64,000 nt of DNA from Apostichopus japonicus. Its lineage: Eukaryota; Echinodermata; Holothuroidea; Aspidochirotida; Stichopodidae. Positions 13,601-28,122 of the stretch are shown in pieces. The DNA is taken from the NCBI RefSeq assembly GCF_037975245.1, contig NC_092583.1, forward strand, positions 9,013,764-9,077,763, read 5' to 3'. Position 1 is the stretch's first letter. The number at the start of each line of letters is the position of its first letter. The notes under the pieces are model-generated. The model was not told the origin of the DNA, ran no database searches, and was given only the letters and a program-made list of their open reading frames with translations. A program made the translations under genes and the position numbers.

Positions 13601-16600
13601 TTTTTAGACATTTAATGCAATTAAATCCCTATGCCAAGGTGTGACACGGTTGATATTTTGGGATAAGTTGTGAATGGGGTGGTGGAACATTTTCAAACTT
13701 AAAGGTCATGTCATCTGAGGTCACCAATGTTATCATATCTGTTGACCCGCTTGTAGGTGACCTTATATTTCTTACATTGTCGACGCCATATTTAGATCTC
13801 AAAAGTGCCTTTTGATCAAAAATCCGATCACATTTTGTGATCACAAAAGTGTTGGCTAAACTGTTGGTTACTTTATGGGTACATGTAGGACCACAATTAC
13901 TTGGACTATTTGAGCCCAATCTTGCTTGCTAATATTATGTGTATTGTCATATACCCCTTCGCAAGGAACCACAGTGCCCTTGGGCTCTTGTTTTATTATG
14001 ATTCCTTCAATAATACCTCTTTCATAAATCAGTAGCAAGGCTATTGTATTGTTGAAGAACGTTTTATTCACGAGGCTCTGTATGGCAAATTTGTTTTTTA
14101 GTATGTTAAGGCTCCAGTTACCAGTGTTTCCATTATATTATTTTTAGCTGAAAATGATACATTTGTCCCTGATGACAAATCGACACCAGCACAAGGTTCT
14201 GAAGAAAGAGAGGAATATCATGACCGTAGTAAAGAAAGTGTGATGGAGAGATCAGAGAGAGAAGAACTACCAAAACAAAGAAAAGATTCAAAAATACTTG
14301 AAATGATGCAGAATCACTCATACATTGAACATAGGATAAAGTTTGAAGGTGGAACCATTAGCGTCATGGGGGTACATCTGACTATTCCTGAATACGCTTT
14401 ATCATGTGAAGATGTAATTTCTGTTAAAGTGATCTATGTTCCTGACATACACCTCCCTGGAAGTGCTCGTAGAGGCAGAATGACACCCCTGATAAAACTA
14501 GAGCCAGAAGGACTGGCCCTCAACAAACCAGCCCAGCTGACTATTCCTCACTCGGCTATTATCCCTGAGCCAGATCGACATGATGTTATCATCTTCACTG
14601 GTCTGAAAGATGAAGAAAATTTACAAGAAGGTAAAAATGGTGAACAAAGAGCACTTTAAATGCATTTGATTAATTTACCAGGAGAAGTAAAATTAGTTAA
14701 ATACTCAGAATTAGTATGGTAAAATATATCTTACTTAATAATCTCTTGATAGTCACTGTATTTAGGATTACCAAGTAATATATTTTGTATAATATTACTT
14801 ATCATAGGTGAAATCACTTGGACTGAAGAGAAGTCTGTTGATTCGAAGCTAGAACGGGAGAAGATCAAACTTGATATTAACATCCTGAGCTACGTCTTTG
14901 TTAATTTAGTCAGCCAAGAAACGGAACAGAAGCATATATTCCGTATTGTTCCATTTATCGATGGGATACTTGATACCAAAGATGATGTCTTAATAACTGT
15001 TTGTTTCTGTAAGGACAGTGATGAAGATTACAAGGTGAGGCTAATCTCCTGTTACCATGGTGATATCTGTAGCAGTTTGAGGTGAATTCTGCCTTGTGCT
15101 GTGATCTATAAGTCGGATACTGGGAATCTTGCTTTCTTTCATGATTTGTAAGATGGATTTTATCATGTTATACTGGCAAATTATGAAGTGATTGGTTAAG
15201 GGTGCATTTGTGTGACATATTTATTGATTCATAATAGCACATAAAAAGGAAAACACTGTTACATTTGAAATACAAACTTTTACTCTTAATTTGCAACAAG
15301 GAAGAGGATCTGACAGAAACAAGCAACATTAATTGGTAATTTTATTCATTTAAGGTAACAGAAGCTGCTGTTACTTGCTATAGCAGTATTGATGAAGAAT
15401 AGTGAAGCCGCACAACAAATTGCATAATTGACTCTTGCTTTTTTTTATTAATTAACTATTCCATATTATTATGTTTTAGTTGTTGTTAGAGGACTACCAG
15501 TCCAAACTGAGTCTAGGAAACTATACAACATTTCAAGTTACCCGGACATTGAATGACGGCAGAGATTCTGCTTCTAACGTTGATCTGATGATGTCATCGC
15601 CCGGTGATAGTTACCATATGATGAAGGAAGAATCAACAAAGGTTTGTAATCACCAATGCTATTCAAATTTGTCTCCTAACATTATATGTAAGACTTGTAG
15701 TTAAGGATTGGTTACCTAAACTGGATCAAAATGTTGTACTGGTTAGCATTTTAGCCCTACAACTACTACTTTCTGGTTATAAAAAAATCCAACAGGGACC
15801 AGATTCTATGCACAACTTCTGGTCAGCAGTGTTGTTGGGCAGAAGTTTGTGAGGGTTGGTATTTTCGGTTCATGAATTGTGAAGTTCGGTCCTATATTGT
15901 TTCAAATGGTTTCCTAAAAAGCTTCACTCATCATGGCTGCACTTTGGTGGTGATTAATTGGGATGTCTTTAATTCACCTCCCTTTGTAGTTTTAGTTATT
16001 GTTCAGGTGATGTGGCAGATTTGCAGTTGCAGGAATAGCTTGTTGATTAGGTAGCTGTCCTGTGAGCAGGAAAGAGTGAGACAATTACATGCCCTCCTAG
16101 TAATTCTCTGAACACTCATCGAAAACAGAAGGATTGATATAGCTGGTATACATCTACAATCACATGAACATCAATGGGTCGACTTTATTTCTGAAAGGTT
16201 CCTATCCCATGGGACATAATAAAGCTGAATGATGTTATGGAATTCTTTATTAAAATAGAGAGTGTAATCTTCATTTCCTGCCCATGAAATATAAGGATAT
16301 TTTACATGGTCTTTTACATGTCTTGGGGGGGGGGGGCAGGTGCGTAGCCAAGGATGGGGGGGGGCAAAGGGAGCAACCGCCCCCCTTGAGCATATTTTTT
16401 TGTATGTTTTCATGTTATCGCTAGTAATATCAAGCTTAGATGCAACTTACAAGGCCTGGGAAGTGCCATTTCCAGCAATCTAGGAGGCATTTTCACACCT
16501 TTTTTTTCAGCCAAATTTTCTTGTATGCGTAGCGCCAACACAATACAGAATCAATGCAGAATCTATGGTTCTGATAGTTTGCCGACAGGTTCGCCCCTCC

Positions 16601-19600
16601 CTTGGCAAATTACTGGCTACGCGCATGTTTGGGGGTTCCAAGCAAGCAAGGAAACTACGCGTTCAACTTGGCGTGTGTGTGCGTGCTAGGGTGTGTGTGT
16701 GTATGTGACGCTTGGCTTGTGTACACGATATCTTAATAAGGAAATGATGTATCATGATGAAACTTGTTGGGTGGATAGCCCATAGTAAGAGGAAGATCCC
16801 TATTGTATTTGGTGCCTGCAAAGGTCACCAAAGGTCAGTTAGATACCAAAAACCAATATATTAAAAACAGCAATAACTCCCATTGACAGGGTCCGACATG
16901 GTTGATATTTTGGGAGTAGTTGTGAATGGGGTAAGGGATCGTTTCTAAACATAACGGTAATGTGTTCAAAGGTCAACAAAGGTCAATTAACGATAAAAAA
17001 GTAGTATTTCTGCGATAACTTGAGAACGAAATGTCCGTTAGGGTTGGGAATTGCTTCAATGTAATCCAATTGTCGACCCACATCTGGGTAACCCTTGATC
17101 TCAATTTGACCTCTGGTGACCTTTACATGTTTTTGGGGATTTTACAGTTTTGATGCTATTTTCAGATGTCAAAGGTACCTTCTGATCATAAATGTCAATA
17201 GGTTGACCCCGTGTGACCTTCGTGTGCGAAGTTTTATGGGGTCAAAGTTTTTTGGTCGGAGTTAGGATGGTTGTACAGACTTGTCGTTTTTTTTTTGGAA
17301 TCAGGAGATTAAACTACATCTGAAACCAAGGTCAAAAGGTCACAGGTCATATTAAAAAAAAATGTGCTTATCTTGGGAGGAAACGAGCAAAAAAGAAAAT
17401 GTTTGGTTTTGATGCTACATTTTGATACCAAAGGTACCTTCCGATCAAAGATGTCAATGGGTTGACACCCGTGTGACCTTCGTGTGTGAAGTTATACGAG
17501 GTCAAAGTTAATTTTCAGACATTTAATGCAATAACTCCCAGTTGCAAGGTGTGACATGGTTGATATGTTTGGACAAGTTGCAAATGGTATAGGGGAATAT
17601 TTTCAAACTGAACGGTCATGTGATCTGAGGTCACCAAAGGTCAATTAATGTTAAAAAACTAGTATTTTGGGAGGAGAAAATGGGCAAATAAAAAAATGTT
17701 TGAATTTGTATAGTTTGATGCTCTATTTAGGTCTCACCGATCAAAAATGTCAATAAGTTGACCCAAGGTGACCTTTGTATGTTAAGTTATATGAGGTCAA
17801 AGTTAATTTTCAGACATTTAGTGTGATAACTCCCAGTGCCAAGGTGTTACACGGTTGATGTTTTGGGACAAGCTGCAAATGGTATAGGGTAATATTTTCA
17901 AACTTAACGGTCATGTGATCCGAGGTCACCAAAGGTCAATTAATGATAAAAAACTAGTATTTTTGCGATAACTTGAGAGGAAATTGTCCATTAGGGTTGG
18001 GAGTTGCTTCAATGTAATCCAATTGTCGACCCGCATCTGGGTGACCCTTGCCCTCAATTTGACCTCTGGTGACCTTTTCGTGTTTTGTGGATTTTTTTCA
18101 GTTTCGATGCTGTTTTCAGATGTCAAAGATACCTTCTAATTATAAATGTCAATGGGTTGACACCCGTGTGACCTTCGTGTGCAAAGTTATACGAGGTCAA
18201 AGTTAATTTTCAGACATTTAATGCAATAACTCCCAGTTCCAAGGTATGACACAGTTGATATTTTTGAAGTAGTTGCAAATGGTACATAGGAATATTTTCA
18301 AACTTAACGGTCATGTGATCCAAGGTCACCAATGGTCAATTAATGATGAAAAAGTAGTATTTTTGTGATAACTTGAGAACGAATTGTCAGTTAGGGTTGG
18401 GAGTTGCTTCAATGTAATCCAATTGTCGACCCGCATCTGGGTGACCCTTGACCTCAATTTGACCTCTGGTGACCTTTTCGCGTTTTGGGATTTTTACAGT
18501 TTCGATGCTATTTTCAGATGTTAAAGGTACCTTCTGATCGTAAATGTCAAAAGGTTGGCCCCCGGATGAGCTTTGTGTGTGAAGTTATACTAGGTTATAC
18601 AAAGTTAATTTTCAGACATTTAATGCAATAACTCCCAGTGCCAAGGTGTGACAAGGTTGATTTTTAGCTCATACCAGCATGCTGGTGTGAGATATTGTTA
18701 CAGTGCGGCGTCTATCACTCTATCCGTCAACAATTGGTAAAACCGCTCCCACTCGCACAGTGTTCGATGGAGTTTCATGAAACTTGGACACAAGGACCAT
18801 TAGGTATAGGGCTTTCAGAGATGGTCCAAAATTTGGGGTCAAAGGTCACCTGTGGGCCATATTGGGCCATTTTGTGGAAATACGCAAAATTCTTCTTCTC
18901 CTACAGATTCCATGGTACAATGTTGAGGGTTTGTCACGATAGTACTATGGAAGTTTTACCTTCAGGGTGTTCATGAATTTGAGATCAAAGATCAACTAGG
19001 GGTCTTTTGTGGCCCGGGCCGCGGCCCTATACTTTCAAAATGCTCCTGTTCGTACAGTGTATGGCCAGTTATAATGAAACTTGGTCACAACGTTCCTCGG
19101 GATGAGAGTTACGAGGGTTGTTCGGAAAATTGATGTCAAATGTCATTTAGGGGGTCATCTGGGTCATTCTTTGTAATATTTTCAAATATCTCAATCTCCT
19201 CAAGATTTTGATGGATCATATTCAAAGTTGAACTGATGATTGTTGGATTATGTATAAATAAGGTGATGCCTAATAATTTTTGGTCAAAAGTTAATTAATT
19301 ACAATTAATCCCCATTGTTTAAAAAAATCTGAGCTTTCACCTTTTGCCAAAGCTCCTTTAATTTGTCTCCCAGTCTCTGCAGTGCTTGTTTACATTTGTG
19401 GTTAAGCTCTGCAGAGGCTGTTAGTGGAATTAAAGCAGGACTGGGAGTTGTTATTAACTGTTGAACTGTAAGCATGAGAGCCCTATAGCCAATCAGCACT
19501 TGCCCATTCTTAGAAGTCTTTGAGCCTGAGGTATGTAGGCAGCCAGCCAAACTTTTGGCAAGGAGTGCTTCAGGTCTGCTAAGGTAGAGGGGAGAAAGTT

Positions 19601-22600
19601 TAATAGGGTAGGTCAGTGGAAAGGTATTGTTTGAGATAGTGGGTAAAACAGGATTTTAAGGGGGAAAATAGGAATTATAGCTAGTGGTGTGGCCAGGATT
19701 CTGCTAACTGAGGGGGGGGGGGGTTATGCCTCATGGGCCCAAAATTGGTGGAATCTGAAAAATGGCCTGAAATTTGGTGGGCCATAAAGTTTTGTGGGCC
19801 CTACATTTTTAAGCTTGAAAAGGTATGAGCTTCTGCACCATTGTTGCTCTAGTTTTTGACAAGTTGCGGATGGTATAGGGGAATATTTTCAAACTTAGCG
19901 GTCATGTGATCCAAGGTCATCAAAGGTCAGATGATGTTAAAAAACTAGTATTTTGGGGGAGAAAATGGGCAAAGAAAAAACGTTTGAAATTTTACAGTTT
20001 TGATGCTCTATTAAGGTGTCACCAATCAAAAATGTCAATTGGTTGACCTACGGGTGACCTTTGTGTGTAAAGTTATGTATACAAGTTCAAAGTTAATTTT
20101 TAGACATTTAATGCAATTAAATCCCAATGCCAAGTGTGACACGGTTGGAACATTTTCAAACTTAAAGGTCATGTCATCTGAGGTCACCAATGTTATCACA
20201 TCTGTTGACCCGCTTGTAGGTGACTTTATTCTTACATTTTCGACGCCATATTTAGATCTCAAAAGTGCCTTTTGATAAAAAATCCGATCACATTTTGTGA
20301 TCACAAAAGCGTTGGCTATAGTGTTGGTTACTTTATGGGTACATGTAGGACCACAATTATTTGGACTATTTGAGCCCAATCTTGCTTGATAATATTATGT
20401 GTATTGTCATATACCCCAAGCAAGGAACCACAGTGCCCTTGGGCTCTTGTTCCATAATTCTTTTACATGTATTTTGCATTGTTTCTTTGAGTATATATCA
20501 AGCATTCTGATCGTTAGTATAATTGATTTTCAATATCCTTTATCCATTAGCATATAGACATTGGTCACCTATGTGCTGCCAGTAGAGTCTTGCATCAGTT
20601 CAGACTTAAAAGAAACGACGATGGACATACTGTCATGGTTGATGTGGAGTTAAAAGTATCACAACATGAGAAGAACCAGACAGCCCTTATCCTCCAATCA
20701 AAGGTGAGTTATATTTGCTGATTGCCTTCCAGCTGTTTTGGTTCTCATATGTTTCTTGATTATGTAATATTAAGTGGCGTCTTCTCTCTTCTGATCATTT
20801 CTTTGCTTAGTAATGTCCTGTCTGTTGGAAGTCTTGCAACAGTTTTCAGGCTCACTGAATAATGTCAGTGCTGTGACTGAATTCTAGTTATTTGTTGGCA
20901 TGTTCTCTCATGAATCATTTTCTTTGTAAACTTGATGGTGGATGACAATTGAATTTAATTGAATTATAATAGTCTTTTATTCAAGTACTATCTTTTTTTC
21001 AGTCGCTCACTGGTGTACCTAAGTTTCTTATTTTGATACCGTTTTCCGAGTCTTTGGTGTCTTGTTAAAAATATTTAACTCAAAATGCAGTGAAATGCTG
21101 AAAACAATATACATATCACAAGTGTTTTATGCTTTGTACTGGTCAACAGTTACTGGAAATTTTGTTTCGTGGGTATCTTAGGTACCAATTTAATACTCCA
21201 TAGTGATAGGTATATTTTGTCATAAACATAATCCGCTTCCTTGGGATTTCACACATTTATTATGTGTTGTTCAATGTCTGTTTCAGCCCTTTTTTTCTAC
21301 ATTATGTTTCTACATTAAACCGTACCATCCACATGGGTGTGATAGATAGTCTGCAATATTGTTGTTAAACATACATACATTTAACGTTTTTATCGGTCAT
21401 AAATTTTGTGTTTTCCTTCAGGTGAAAAACATTCTCTTATCTCCAGAAAGTCAGAAAATTCTTTTCAGAGAACTACATTTAGGTGAGTTTTTAAGTGAAT
21501 TTTAACGAATGGTTGGACATGGGGTTTTATAAGTCCACCCTGACCTGCATCTAAAGTGAAATTGGATCAAAAACTAACATGAACGCTCATTATCCTTGAC
21601 ATGCACCAGGTTAGTGTGTGTTAGTGGAGATAAAAAAGTAAGCAAACATACAGAACATGGACCCAGGTGAGTGTCTAAGTAGACGTGAAAATGTAATAGC
21701 ATTTGGTTTTACAAGTAGACACACCTGAGTGTCACTTAAAACAATTAAGGTTATTGGGAAACATTTAATCAAAAACTACTTTGTAGCTCAAAGCTACTTT
21801 TGAAAGTGAAACTGTAAACAAGACTAGAATTTATGCACAAGACGAGGGGTAAAAGTTGAAAAGTTGCAGGAAAGGTTTGGATAGTATAATTCACCAATTT
21901 ATTGTGTGCACGCACCAACGTTCTCCATGCAGGTTGCATGCTTCTCGTGGGCCAGTTATGTACTTACTTGTTTATGTTAGTTGTGAACATTGCTCATTGT
22001 TCAAACCTGGCACACAAGTAGCCTGTGATTCATGCACTTTTAGTTATACATGTGAATCTAGTCTTTTCTCTCATTTGAATGTAATGTGAATGTTGTTGTT
22101 CTCACTTCAGACTTAGACAGATATGAAGAGTTGAGAAGAGAGATTGCAAAGCTTCTGGATAAACAACATTGTGAACAGCTAGGCATGTTCTTTGGGCTCA
22201 CCCCAGCAGAAAAAGAAAAAATTCAGAAAACACCAGAATCTGGAGAGATACTGATGAAAATATTGGATGAAAGAGAACTTATCATGCCAGATAGAATGAT
22301 TGGACTGTATGAAGGATTGAAAGCTATTCACTATAATAAGCTGGCAACACAGGTGCTGAAGTACATTGATACGTCACAGAAGAAGAATGGAAAGGAAAAG
22401 GAAGGAGCGAAAGATGATAAGAAAATAGTATGCGCTTAGTAAAAACTTGTTAAGACATAATACAGCGTGAAAGCAAAACAAAAGTCACTTTGAATAAAAT
22501 CAAGATCGTAGAAGGTTAGAAGGCCTAGTACAGACTGTAATCTCTGATATGTAAAGTATATATTTTTTTTCTCTCATGCAAGTCTGTCTGAAATGTTTCC

Positions 22601-25600
22601 TTTCACTAATTGTAACAGTTTCTGCTCACATGAAGTTACATATGTAGAGATCAAATGTACAGGAAATCTGTGTAGAAATTTACTAAGCCAAATCAAATAC
22701 AGTAATTAGTTTTCTATCTTCATGACATAATGATAAAATGTGAATTTCATAAACAATTTTTAATATTTCAACATTATTCCTTCAGGTAAAAGTTCCACAG
22801 AAACAGGTAGTCATGTCAAAAAGGGAACCACAATTGTCAGTAAATTTCAAAATTTTGATAGAAGAGGGATACAAGAGACTGGATGTCCAAGGAGCCTTGA
22901 AATTGTCTCATGGAAAACTGGACTTGGGAAGACGGCTGTTGCTGCTTGCTAAGGAAGAGCATGGTAAAGTACACATATAGTCAGCTACATTGGTATTTCT
23001 TATTTATTTTTTCCTGATATAATTTACCTCAATCTTATATGACATTGTAGGACAACATTTCATGCCGCTGGCTGTTTCAGTGTTCATGGAAGGAAAAGGA
23101 TTTTGTTATTTATTTTTGTAGGAATATTACGCACAAAATAGCTGAAAAATAGAAATATAATCTAGATGCTGTAAATAAACCTAATTCTTGTTACCTTTAA
23201 TGAAAAGTTCTCTTCTCTATCTGTTTCCATGAATCGCATCAAACATGTCTAATGTTCACTCTTCCACAGTCAAGTATGGTTTTGATTCTTCATTATTGTA
23301 GACAAATATCCAATAGAAGCAGTGTGGGGTAAGAGAGGCTATTTTCATAATGTGAATTGAAACAGTAAACATTTAAACAAATTAAAAAATAAACAGTAAC
23401 AATTAACAGATGTTTAATGATAGTGGCAAAATACTTTCCTTTCACATGAAATATATTACTTTTTTTCCTACAGAGAGACTTCCTTTGTTTCCAGGGTCAA
23501 ATCTTTATAAAGAACAATACTTTGATCAGCGTGGAGGAGAGATGTTTGTTGCAGGTGTTTGCCTGCTTGTACCAGCTGGTGCACTACACACTGGAAGGAT
23601 TGTTAGTCTGTGGGTTTCTACTGAACCTGCCATTAAAGGACCTTTCTCAAACAAGAGTCTGAGGTTGACCCCCTTTGTGAAATTTGGCCCAGAGAGCCTT
23701 ACCTTACACAAGCCTGTCACCTTGATTATTCCACACTGTGCTTTAACTAAAACTAACCAGATGGGTATTGATGTGTACTCTGGTGTCTTACAAACAGGTC
23801 TGTTCCTTTCTTCTTTTACCATGTGTTTTTCTACTCCAGTGAACATGTATATATATAGTCACTAAAATGTGTATTATCAACAGAGGTATGCATATAAGCT
23901 TGTGTGTACCACCTCTTGTTCGACTTGTAAACATGATAGCCAAAAAGTGTATAAGGTTATTATTTGACACTGTGTGTGTGGTTCCATATTAAATGAATAC
24001 AAAATACCCTGTTTTTCTGTAGAGGTCAAAGTCTGAAACATTTGTAAGCACAATGATTCAAAACAGGTTGTGTGAACTTCGTTGGTACTATTTAGATTCG
24101 ATGGGTTATGTTAAACAAATTTAAAGTGTGTTGTGCTGGTCATATGGTCATTTATAGTCAATATGTGTCAAAGCCTGAAAACCTTCTAAACCTTCATAAC
24201 TGCTGAAGTAAAGCTGGACTGAAAGTCACACTTAATATATAAAACCATCTGGTACACAAATACAATATTGAGAAGAAAATCACTAAACTTTCTGGTTCTG
24301 TGAAATGTTGAATTCAATATCTCAAGAACGTGGCTATGTCCAGACAAATCATTTACATTTCAAGGAACCTTTCTCGTATGAGTTGTACCTTCTGACATGT
24401 TGCACATTTAAGGGAAAAATAAACATTACCCAAGGGAAATAGTACCTTTCGAGCTGTGTTAAACTTAAGGGTTTTATCTATTGACCTTGCATCCATACAT
24501 AGCGTTAGAAACATGATATTTTACTATTTTGATATTCTATATATGCAGTGTTGCATTTTCTTCCACCAGACTGTCCCATTAAAGTCATCTATGGTATAGT
24601 TAAGGATTGGTGTTCTACCTTTCACCATGTTATTAAACTTACTAGCAAAATGTTTTTGAATTTTTCTTCAGATAAATCTGTCAAATGGACTTTAGAAAAG
24701 AAACACCTCAGCTGCTCTATGAATAGCCAGCACCTTGAAGTTGAAGCTCAGAAACCCTGTTACATTGGTCTTCACGTCCCTTTCATACCTAAGATGAGGA
24801 AGCGTGTTTGTATTTTACCGATTGCAAACAGAGTTTCTGATTCGGGGGATCAATTGACAATCCATCTTTGGTTTCACAATGATGACACACTGGAACATAA
24901 AGTAAGTAGCAGATTTTATCAGCTCAAGTGGTATTGCTAATTATCTCGTGGATTCCAGTTTAATATCTGCCTTTCTGAATGACACATGGTTCATACACAG
25001 ATTTATACAGGTTGATTCATTGTTAACCATATTAGTTATGGAAATGAAATAGTTATAGCTTGATGCACCCTGCAGGCTCAAACCTCTCCGACAGTCAACT
25101 TGTGAAGATATAATTAAGGGAAAGATCAAGTGAGATAAGCTGGTTAAGGCAGTCTGTAGTCATCAATGGTTGACAATTATAACTTTGCACTGCTCAAATA
25201 CACACTGATCAATTGTCCTAGAACAAAATTGAATCTTCAATAATTTATTGTTGTTGAACATTGACAACTGGCAACAAGTTTTGTAATTACAGACACATAA
25301 ACACACCTTAACCAGGTGTCCAAGATAAGACAGCACTGATGTTTATATCAGAACATAGGCTGTTAGACTATTAATGGTCTTTGACAATGCATCATACCAG
25401 ACAGTCACACCTCATTATATTATATATTAACAACATCTCCCTTATTTATCAAACAATGACCACCCCAGATAGGGCCATACTGAGGAGCAGTTCTGCTTCC
25501 TGGTCATACATAGGACCACTAAGCAGTGTGTGCATGGATGTTAATATTAATATTAACATTTACATAAATAATAATAAAATCTACAATTGTTTTATTTTTT

Positions 25601-28074
25601 ATATTAATAGAGTCTTATCCATGAAGAAATCTACCAGCAAAAGGGAACCATAATTCATGATCCTGTGTCATTTCTGATCCAATCTATGACTTCAACTTTA
25701 CATGTTAGCACTAACTCCAGCAGATCACAGTGTAACCCACATCCTAGAAAAGTGGTTAGTAATATTTGTTAAATATACTTATTTATTTGAAGCAACAAAT
25801 TCCTGTTCCACAGGTAGTAATTTGCATTTGTTGGAAGAATAGTTATATGTACTGTTGAGTGGTACGTATATGGTGTTAGCATATGTTTGTATACAAATAA
25901 ACATTTAATTTTAAAACTTGTCTCCTGTCATTCCTAATATTCAATGAATGAAAATGGGGTCAGATGGTCCCAGCTGCAGTTGTCTATACAGTTGATTTCA
26001 ATCTGCACTAGTCCTTCATTCCATCCTCATCAACTGTCCATGTATTGATTATATAAATACTTTGAAATGAGTGTGATGGTCTCTTATTTTTTTTTTTTTT
26101 TGCTGATACGAAAATAATTCTGTTCAAGCTTATAAGAGCTGACTTGAATTTGAATATGAAGTTGATAGTTTATAGTCTTGCCTGAAAACCAAAGCCTTGT
26201 CAAGTTGATTTACAATGCCAATTATATTTAAATATGCATAATTCCATTAGTTGGTCATAGAGTACTTCAGTTTACCATGTATTTGTCCACTGGGTGACAT
26301 AGGTATAGTCAAAGTCAAGGACACAGCTATATTTACAAATAACCTTGCAGTTTCCAATGTATCAGCCAATACTCATAGCTAGTACAGTAACTACTGTTCA
26401 TGTTTCACAACCGTGCATCAGTATAAATTACTGCGTTGTATTTGTAACACGGTAACATGTGTGACAGTGTTGGCAAAGTAATTACTGCAAGTTTTTTCAT
26501 ACTGCAAATTTCAAATTACAAATTTTAAGTTTTAAAAATTAAAAAAAAGTAACGTTTATGTTTTTTCATTTAAAATTACTGCAAATTTTAAACTGTCAGA
26601 CTCGTAGTTCACGTGTAACAGCTTTCAATAACTACTGTGCCAACTGTAATACGTGTTTTACAGTGTTGCAAACACAGCGCAGTAGTTACTGATGCACGCT
26701 TGTGAAACATGGACAGTAGTTACTGTACTAGCTATGAGTATCGGGTGAATGTATACACCTGGATGAAGACAATTGAAGTTATTTCCCTGCCTAAGGCTAG
26801 ATTGTAACATTCCAGTAGACCAGTTCTGGCACCTGCATTCTCTAAATTGCAAGCCCATTGCCCTTACAACTTGACCACCATGTTCAAGACTCTCAAAAGG
26901 TTTACAAATGAATAAGTAATCATCTCTTAATTTCTCTCTTCAAGGATGTTGCTATGGAAACCCTATGGTTAAAGAACAGACACAAGGTAGAATGCCATCT
27001 TCAGAATAAAGGGATCAAAGATACTGTCACTCTGGAAATAGAAGCAAGATATGGGATGTCCGAGAAGAATCTTTTCCAGCTTAATATTCAGTTGCAGGTA
27101 ACTTAATATGTGGTTTAAATAAACACAGATAAAAATGAATACAAGGAATTTAATGTTTCACTTTGGATTTATCTTATCTAATGAGACTCGTTTTATGTTT
27201 ACCTTGTATTATACTTGTTTTTTATACTCTAGTTTAGTCAAGTTTCTATTTCTATGGAAATCTCTACTTCATTTTGCCTAAATTTATGAACTAATTTCCA
27301 ATATACGATTTGAAATATAATGTTACAATTTTACACAAAATACAGCCTTGTGACAATCTCTCTTCATATTACAAATGTAATACATATAAAATATCCTAAA
27401 CAGTTAGTACTAATTAGCATATCTAAACATTACCACTTAAACTACTTTTTGATACACACTGTCAGATGATAGAGGTGAGATATTCACAAACTAATTTTCT
27501 AGCGGAATCATCATTTTTTTCCTCTTCATTTTGTCTTCACAGATTGACAAATTACTACATATTGACCAAATCACATCTCCATTCCAGCTCGCCCTACCTG
27601 AATGTGAGTACTTTATAACGTTATTAACATTTAAAGGCATGTTATTAAATCGAAGACCAGTGTTGATGTTTGCTTTACAATCATTACATATGAGATGTGT
27701 ACACCTAATCCTACTTTCCATAGAGGAGTCCCGGCTGCAGTTGCTATGTCAACTGGTGGACCAACTGTCAGCTATTTGCAATATTTGATATTAATGAAAA
27801 TCAGTTTTTACACCAAAGCAACACACTTAAAGACTGAGTATGTATACTGTATTGAAGTATCACTGCAGTGAACAATAAAAATTAATGAAATACAACCACC
27901 TCTTTAAAAAAAAACATTCTGGAGATAAATCATATTTTATATTTAGGATCATTGAAAACTCTGAGCTTTTAAGGTTTATTTTGCCCGTGTGTGTAAGAAA
28001 CACATCACTGTTGTCCCACAATTCTGAATATTGTTTGCATGAAACAGGTTCTGCTGAATTTATTGTATGTAGAG

Positions 28075-28122
<48 letters not shown>

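Larger units (their letters stand above)
15642..20550 (+). other. 4.9-kb repeat-rich intron
   Basis: The intron contains a MITE-like palindromic element (16341-16625), copy 3 of the composite repeat (about 16640-20451) and a nested insertion inside that copy (about 18664-19852). Confidence 0.75.

Noticed and set aside
19305-19550. Minus-strand 81-residue frame inside the nested insertion
   Set aside because: There is no recognisable domain or splice support; it is probably transposon filler, though an unknown element protein cannot be excluded.
20035-20379. Minus-strand 114-residue frame (and its relatives at 13629-13919 and 7170-7373)
   Set aside because: They lie in the composite repeat and are not conserved as proteins between copies. 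They start and stop at different places.
23788-23970. Minus-strand frame beside the second ZU5 exon
   Set aside because: It overlaps the exon end and intron of a well-supported plus-strand gene, with no motif.
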